The position numbers and the translations under genes are program-made. The notes beneath the pieces are model-generated. The model ran no database searches. It had not been told where the DNA came from and was given only the letters and a program-made list of their open reading frames with translations. A stretch of DNA of 64,000 nt from Paracoccus sp041927875 (GTDB lineage: Bacteria > Pseudomonadota > Alphaproteobacteria > Rhodobacterales > Rhodobacteraceae). Shown here piece after piece: positions 59,634 through 64,000 of this stretch. Each line of letters starts with the position of its first letter. Within the stretch, counting starts at the first letter, position 1. Location: assembly GCF_041927875.1 (NCBI RefSeq), contig NZ_JBHFHN010000001.1; one strand, 5' to 3'.

Positions 59634-59663
59634 AGACCGGAAGGCGCAGCCTTCCGGTCTTTT
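59634..59663 (+). terminator. Intrinsic terminator of the small peptide gene
   Basis: AGACCGGAAGG-CGCAG-CCTTCCGGTCT is a perfect 11-bp stem followed by TTTCTT, 27 bases after the stop. Confidence 0.92.
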
Positions 59664-59680
59664 CTTATGTTCGCGCCCGT

Positions 59681-60742
59681 TCAGGCGCGCGGCGGGTGCC
59701 AACTGCGATCCAGCGCCGCCAGCCAGTTGTCCAGCGCCAGTTTCCGCAACAGATCCGCGCCATAGCCGTGATCGGCCAGGGCCTGCCACAGGGCGGGCAG
59801 GGCGGCGGCATCGGGCAGGTTTTCCGGCGTCAGCGCGCCGTCGAAATCCGACCCAAGGCCGACGTGATCCTCGCCCAGAATCCCGATCAGGTGATCCAGA
59901 TGGCGCAGCACCGGATCCCATCCGGCAAAGGCGCGGCGGCGGCCCTCGGGATCCAGGAAGGCTGCGGCGAAGTTCAGCCCGACCATGCCGCCCGAGTCGC
60001 GGATCGCGGCCAGTTGCCGGTCGGTCAGGTTGCGGCTGGAGGGCGTCACCGCATGGGCGTTGGAATGGGTGGCGATCAGCGGCGCATCGCTGATCCGCGC
60101 CACATCCCAGAACCCCGCCTCATTCAGATGCGACAGGTCGATGGCGATGCCAAGCGCGTTGCAGGCCCGGATCAGGCGCTGGCCGGCCTCGGTCAGGCCC
60201 GGCCCGGTATCGGGGCTTGAGGGGCAGGCAAAGGGCACGCCATGGCCGAAGGCGGTCGGGCGCGACCAGACCGGACCCAGCGACCGCAGGCCCATGTCGT
60301 GAAACAGGTAAAGCGCATCCAGATCGGGGTCGATCGGTTCGGCCCCTTCGATATGCAGGACGGCGGCGGTGCGCCCGGCTGCGATGGCCGCGCGGATCGC
60401 GGCGGTGTCGGTGCAGATCGACAATTCGCCCGTCCGCTCAAGCGCCTTCAGATGGCCGATCATCGCCAGGGCGACAGCCTGGGAATGGGCCAGCTCGACA
60501 GGTTCATCCAGCGGCATGACAAAGGGCGGGTTCTCCATCGCCGCCTCAAGCGCGGGGTCGTCATGCGGGGTGGGCGAGGGGATATAGACCGCGAACATGC
60601 CGCCGACCATGCCGCCCGCCTGCATCTGGGCGCGCGAAATCTGCGTCGTCCCGTCGCCTGCCCACAGCGCCGCGCGCCGTTCGGGCTGGCGCAGGATCTT
60701 CAGCAGGAAATCGTTGTGGCCGTCAAAGCTGGGCAGGCGCAT
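59681..60742 (-). CDS. Membrane dipeptidase-type metallopeptidase
   Basis: A 353-residue M19-family dipeptidase (amidohydrolase fold). Zinc ligands are in FDGHNDFL (His9, Asp11), AVLHIEGAEPID (Glu), ATHSNAHAV and a late GLGSDFDGAL motif with the conserved Asp. No signal peptide is present, so it is probably cytoplasmic and hydrolyses dipeptides, including D-amino-acid-containing ones. It is divergent from the TRAP transporter operon. Confidence 0.9.
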   Translation of the reverse strand: MRLPSFDGHNDFLLKILRQPERRAALWAGDGTTQISRAQMQAGGMVGGMFAVYIPSPTPHDDPALEAAMENPPFVMPLDEPVELAHSQAVALAMIGHLKALERTGELSICTDTAAIRAAIAAGRTAAVLHIEGAEPIDPDLDALYLFHDMGLRSLGPVWSRPTAFGHGVPFACPSSPDTGPGLTEAGQRLIRACNALGIAIDLSHLNEAGFWDVARISDAPLIATHSNAHAVTPSSRNLTDRQLAAIRDSGGMVGLNFAAAFLDPEGRRRAFAGWDPVLRHLDHLIGILGEDHVGLGSDFDGALTPENLPDAAALPALWQALADHGYGADLLRKLALDNWLAALDRSWHPPRA

Positions 60743-60912
60743 GGAAACCTCGGGGTTGTCGTTTGCGGCAGGCTGGCACGGCAGCGCCCAGCCGTCAAAT
60801 GGCGCCCGTCAAATCGTGGCCGTCAAAGGCCGCGCCTTCCCCCCTGGTCGCACTTGCCCGGTCCCCGCCTTCTTGCGATAAGGCGGGCCGCAGCAGGGGA
60901 TGGGAGAGTGCC

Positions 60913-61965
60913 ATGCGCAAGACGCTGATCGCCGCGGTGATTGCCGTGACCGGCTGGGCAGGGCCCGCCCTGGCCGAGGCCGAGGTGGTGCTGAAGATGC
61001 ACTATTTCCTGCCCGATCAAAGTTTTGTGCCGGCCGAGATCCTGAAGCCCTGGGCCGACGCGATCGAAGCCGACAGCCAGGGCCGCATCCGCATCGACCG
61101 CTTCCCCTCGATGCAGCTGGGCGGCAAGCCCGCCGATCTGATCGATCAGATGCAGGATGGCGTGGTCGATGTGGTCTGGACGCTGCCGGGCTATACGCCG
61201 GGCCGCTTTCCGCGCACCGAGGTGATGGAACTGCCCTTCATGGTGGCCGACGCCGGGGCCGCCAGCCGCGCCCTGTGGCGCATCGCCGAAACCGACATGA
61301 TCCCGACCGAGTTCAAGGACATCAAGCTCTTGGGCCTGTGGGTTCACGGCCCCGGCGTGATCCATTCGGCGAAGCCCGTGGCCCGGCTTGAGGATATGGC
61401 GGGGCAGAAACTGCGCAGCCCCTCACGCCTGACGGCGCAGCTTCTGGAAAAGCTGGGTGCGACGCCGGTCGGGATGCCCGCGCCCGCCGTGCCCGAGGCG
61501 GTCAGCAAGCGCGTCATCGACGGCGCGCTGCTGCCGTGGGAGGTGACGTCATCGGTGCGGATCGCCGAACTGGTCAGCCATCACACCCAGTTTCCGACCG
61601 AGGGCATCTATGTCTCGCCGCTGATGTTGGCGATGAACAAGGGCGTCTATGATGGCCTTGCCCCGGACTTGCGCGCCATCATCGACGCCCATTCGGGCGA
61701 GGCGTTTTCTGCCCATGCCGGCGCGATCCAGCAAGGCGCCGATGCCCCGATGCGCGATGAGGCCGCCGCGCGCGGCAATGACATCGTGACCCTGCCGCCC
61801 GAGGAGGCGATGCGTTGGCTGGATGCCGCGCTGCCGGTGATCGAGGCCTGGGTCGATGGATCAGCCGCACAGGGCTTTGACGGGGCGGATCTTTTGGCGC
61901 GCACCCGCGCGGGGATCGACGCGGCGATGGCCGAAGCCCCCGCCGCCGCGCCCGCCAAACCCTGA
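60913..61965 (+). CDS. TRAP transporter solute-binding protein (DctP type)
   Basis: A 350-residue periplasmic receptor of a tripartite TRAP transporter. Signal peptide MRKTLIAAVIAVTGWAGPALA; the mature part begins with KMHYFLPDQSFVPAEILKPW, then IDRFPSMQLGGKPADLIDQM and the Arg-containing GQKLRSPSRLTAQLLEKLGA that contacts the carboxylate. The ligand is probably an organic acid but cannot be read. Its TGA overlaps the DctQ start codon (TGATG), so the three genes form an operon. Confidence 0.92.
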   Translation: MRKTLIAAVIAVTGWAGPALAEAEVVLKMHYFLPDQSFVPAEILKPWADAIEADSQGRIRIDRFPSMQLGGKPADLIDQMQDGVVDVVWTLPGYTPGRFPRTEVMELPFMVADAGAASRALWRIAETDMIPTEFKDIKLLGLWVHGPGVIHSAKPVARLEDMAGQKLRSPSRLTAQLLEKLGATPVGMPAPAVPEAVSKRVIDGALLPWEVTSSVRIAELVSHHTQFPTEGIYVSPLMLAMNKGVYDGLAPDLRAIIDAHSGEAFSAHAGAIQQGADAPMRDEAAARGNDIVTLPPEEAMRWLDAALPVIEAWVDGSAAQGFDGADLLARTRAGIDAAMAEAPAAAPAKP

Positions 61966-62456
61966 TGATCGGGCGCATCGACCGGCTGGCTTTGGCCCTT
62001 GCGCGCGCCCTGGCGCTGATCGGCGGGGCGATCCTGATCGCCCTGATCGCGATGATCTGCATCAGCATCACCACGCGCGCCTTGGGCTTTGGCCCGGTCA
62101 CCGGCGATTATGAACTGGTCGAACTGGGCACCGCACTGGCGGTCTTTGCCTTTCTGCCCTTCTGCCAGATCACCGGCGCCCATGCGCGGGTCGATGTGCT
62201 GACCCACCGGCTTGGCCCGCGCGGCTGGGCCTTGCTGGACGGGCTGTGGGCTGTCGCCTTGGCGGTGGTCATGGCGCTGATCGCCTGGAAATTGGCCGAG
62301 GGGATGGCGGGCAAGCGCATGGCGGCCGAGACGACGTTCCTGCGCCAGATCCCGGTCTGGTGGGCCTATGCGGGCGCGCTGCCGATGGCGGCGGTCGCGG
62401 CGCTGATCGCCGCCTGGTCGGCGCTGCGGGCGATCCTGCCGGGGGCGCGGGCATGA
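61965..62456 (+). CDS. TRAP transporter small permease (DctQ type)
   Basis: A 163-residue membrane protein with four hydrophobic helices. The family block ALAVFAFLPFCQITGAHARVDVL is split here as VFAFLPFCQITGAH and ARVDVLTHRLG; later ALPMAAVAALIAAWSAL. It links the binding protein to the large permease. Translationally coupled on both sides (TGATG before, four-base overlap after). Confidence 0.92.
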   Translation: MIGRIDRLALALARALALIGGAILIALIAMICISITTRALGFGPVTGDYELVELGTALAVFAFLPFCQITGAHARVDVLTHRLGPRGWALLDGLWAVALAVVMALIAWKLAEGMAGKRMAAETTFLRQIPVWWAYAGALPMAAVAALIAAWSALRAILPGARA

Positions 62457-63763
62457 CCACGCTTGAGATGGGCTTCTGGTCGCTTCCGGTCCTGCTAGGC
62501 CTGATCTTCGCCCGCGCGCCCATCGGCCTCGCCATGGCCCTTGTCGGCGCGGGCGGGCTGTGGCTGGTGACCGGCAGCCCGGCGATGATCCTGGCCCGGC
62601 TGAAGACCGAGGTGTTTTCCACCTATGCCAGCTATACCCTGTCGGTCGTGCCGATGTTCCTGTTGATGGGGCAGTTCGCGGCGCTTGGCGGCATGTCGCA
62701 GGCGCTGTTTCGTGCGGCCGAGGGGCTGGTCGGCCACCGGCGCGGCGGCGTCGGTATCGCCGCCATCGGTGCCTGCGCGGGCTTTGGCGCGATCTGCGGG
62801 TCGTCGATGGCGACAGCCGCCACCATGGGTCAGGCGGCGCTGCCCGAACTGAAACGCGCGGGCTATGCCGGTGGCTTTGCCGGGGCGATCCTGGCGGCGG
62901 GGGGGACGCTGGGCATCCTGATCCCGCCCTCGGTCGTGTTGGTCATCTATGCGCAACTGACCGAGGCGAACATCGCCAAGCTGTTCCTGGCCGCCTTCGT
63001 GCCGGGGCTGCTGGCGGCGGCCAGCTATATGGCGGTGATCGCGCTTTATGTGCGCCGCCATCCCAACGCGGCGGGGATCGTGGCGCGGGTCGGCTGGGGC
63101 GAGCGGCTGCGGCGCCTGGCCTTGGTCTGGCCGGTGCTGGCGGTGTTTCTGGCGGTGGTCGGCGGCATCTATGGCGGCCTGTTCACCCCGACCGAGGGCG
63201 CCGCTATCGGCGCCGCCGGCACCGGCCTGATCGCCGCGCTGAGCGGCGGCCTGCGCGGCGGCGCGCTGCCCCGCGCGCTGCTGGCGACGGCGCAATCGAC
63301 GGCGATGGTGTTCTTCATCGTGCTGGGCGCGGGGTTGCTGAACGGCTTTCTTGCACTGGCGCAGGTGCCGCAAGCCCTGTCGCAGGCGGTCGTCGATCTG
63401 GGCCTGAGCCCCTGGATGGTGATGGTGGCGATCCTCGTGCTTTACCTGATCCTTGGCTGCGTGATGGACAGCCTGTCGATGATCCTTTTGACGGTGCCGA
63501 TCTTCTGGCCGGTGGTGCAGGGCCTCGATTTCGGCCTGACGCCGGACCAACTGGCGATCTGGTTCGGCATCCTCGTGCTGATCGCGGTCGAGGTCGGGCT
63601 GATCACCCCGCCGGTGGGGATGAACCTGTTCGTCATCAACGCGATGGACCGCGCCACCCCGGCCCCCGCCGTGTTCCGCGCCGTCACCTGGTTCGTCGCC
63701 GCCGACATCCTGCGCATCGCCCTACTGCTGGCCGTCCCCGCCATCACGCTGTTTGCGATCTGA
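62453..63763 (+). CDS. TRAP transporter large permease (DctM type)
   Basis: A 436-residue membrane protein with about twelve helices, the Na+-driven translocation subunit. Conserved blocks are GACAGFGAICGSSMATAATM, GTLGILIPPSVVLVIYA, GIYGGLFTPTEGAAIGA and GLITPPVGMNLFVI. The start MTTLEMGFWSLP overlaps the DctQ stop. Last gene of the transporter operon; a weak gap of 55 bases separates it from the next gene. Confidence 0.95.
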   Translation: MTTLEMGFWSLPVLLGLIFARAPIGLAMALVGAGGLWLVTGSPAMILARLKTEVFSTYASYTLSVVPMFLLMGQFAALGGMSQALFRAAEGLVGHRRGGVGIAAIGACAGFGAICGSSMATAATMGQAALPELKRAGYAGGFAGAILAAGGTLGILIPPSVVLVIYAQLTEANIAKLFLAAFVPGLLAAASYMAVIALYVRRHPNAAGIVARVGWGERLRRLALVWPVLAVFLAVVGGIYGGLFTPTEGAAIGAAGTGLIAALSGGLRGGALPRALLATAQSTAMVFFIVLGAGLLNGFLALAQVPQALSQAVVDLGLSPWMVMVAILVLYLILGCVMDSLSMILLTVPIFWPVVQGLDFGLTPDQLAIWFGILVLIAVEVGLITPPVGMNLFVINAMDRATPAPAVFRAVTWFVAADILRIALLLAVPAITLFAI

Positions 63764-63818
63764 GCCGAAACCGGGCAGCATGGGGCCAGACGTCACCATA
63801 GCAAAGGGGGCACGCACC

Positions 63819-64000
63819 ATGGCCAGCATCACCCGCGATTTTGAAGGTCAGACCGTCATCACCACGTTTGAAATGTCGCCCGGCACCGCCGCCGACCTGC
63901 TTGAGGCGCTGCAAGACGCCTGGGAACAGGTCATCAGCAAGCAACCCGGTTTCATCGCCGGGGCGCTGCATATGAACGATGCCCAGACCCGGATCGCCAG
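63819..64000 (+). CDS. Antibiotic biosynthesis monooxygenase (ABM)-like protein, 3' end cut by the window
   Basis: The first 60 residues are visible: MASITRDFEGQTVITTFEMS then a helix GTAADLLEALQDAWEQVISK and QPGFIAGALHMNDAQTRIA. This beta-alpha-beta pattern with QPGFI is the dimeric alpha-beta barrel of ABM-type proteins, which include quinol monooxygenases and heme-degrading enzymes. AAAGGGGG precedes the ATG. Function cannot be specified. Confidence 0.7.
   Translation, partial: MASITRDFEGQTVITTFEMSPGTAADLLEALQDAWEQVISKQPGFIAGALHMNDAQTRIA

Noticed and set aside
1..64000. CRISPR arrays, rRNA genes, prophage or defence islands
   Set aside because: No regular spaced repeats, rRNA signatures, integrase or phage structural genes, or known defence proteins were seen.

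Overview
The window is high-GC chromosomal DNA from an alphaproteobacterium of the Rhodobacteraceae, most likely Paracoccus or a close relative. The evidence is a zeta-type F1-ATPase inhibitor gene (DUF1476, described from Paracoccus), the tight overlapping gene layout, the CarD/FdxA neighbourhood, and several short proteins of a kind I associate with Rhodobacterales. Genus is an inference; no rRNA gene is present. One tRNA gene was found (Tyr, GTA). There is no CRISPR array, prophage or replication origin.

Layout. 1-4.1 kb: tail of an IS5-type transposase at the edge, rbsD with a perfect 20-bp palindrome upstream, a flavin monooxygenase-like gene, two small envelope proteins, then about 1.6 kb with no recognisable gene. 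4.1-10.7 kb: hydrolase, DUF817, glyA, nadK, then an overlapping MATE pump/thioesterase/thioesterase operon. 10.8-17.2 kb: a beta-oxidation block with two tandem MerR regulators, acyl-CoA dehydrogenase, thiolase and FadB-type multienzyme. 17.3-23.9 kb: a DMT exporter, a conserved hypothetical, and a reverse-strand pyrimidine salvage operon cdd-deoA-deoB-upp ending in a SPOR-domain gene. 24-28.4 kb: malic enzyme and propionyl-CoA synthetase. 28.4-34.7 kb: YbaK deacylase, glnE, eda, betaine-homocysteine methyltransferase and the ATPase zeta inhibitor. 35-42.4 kb: purC-purS, hydrolase, SCP2 protein, TPR protein, Suv3-like helicase, S4 protein, ferredoxin and carD. 42.4-50.9 kb: an 856-residue low-complexity membrane protein, SIMPL protein, metY, a glycosyltransferase-like gene, tRNA-Tyr, rlmB, a YHS-domain protein and a CoA-binding protein. 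50.9-55 kb: a putrescine (gamma-glutamylation) operon. 55-59 kb: aspartic protease, MarC protein and the tatABC operon with an AAA-type ATPase. 59-64 kb: a 66-residue exported peptide, dipeptidase, a DctPQM TRAP transporter and an antibiotic-biosynthesis-monooxygenase-like gene cut by the window end.

How it fits together. The genes are mostly housekeeping and central carbon/nitrogen metabolism: fatty acid and propionate entry into acyl-CoA pools, malate to pyruvate, Entner-Doudoroff aldolase, one-carbon/methionine metabolism (glyA, bmt, metY), nitrogen control (glnE), and salvage of pyrimidine nucleosides and putrescine. No defence island, secondary-metabolite cluster or clearly novel multi-gene system was found. 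The least explained signals are non-coding: a dispersed inverted motif family (GAGTATTT-N4-AAAG-like) around gene ends, structured leaders ending in intrinsic terminators in front of carD and the CoA-binding gene, and several palindromic operators.
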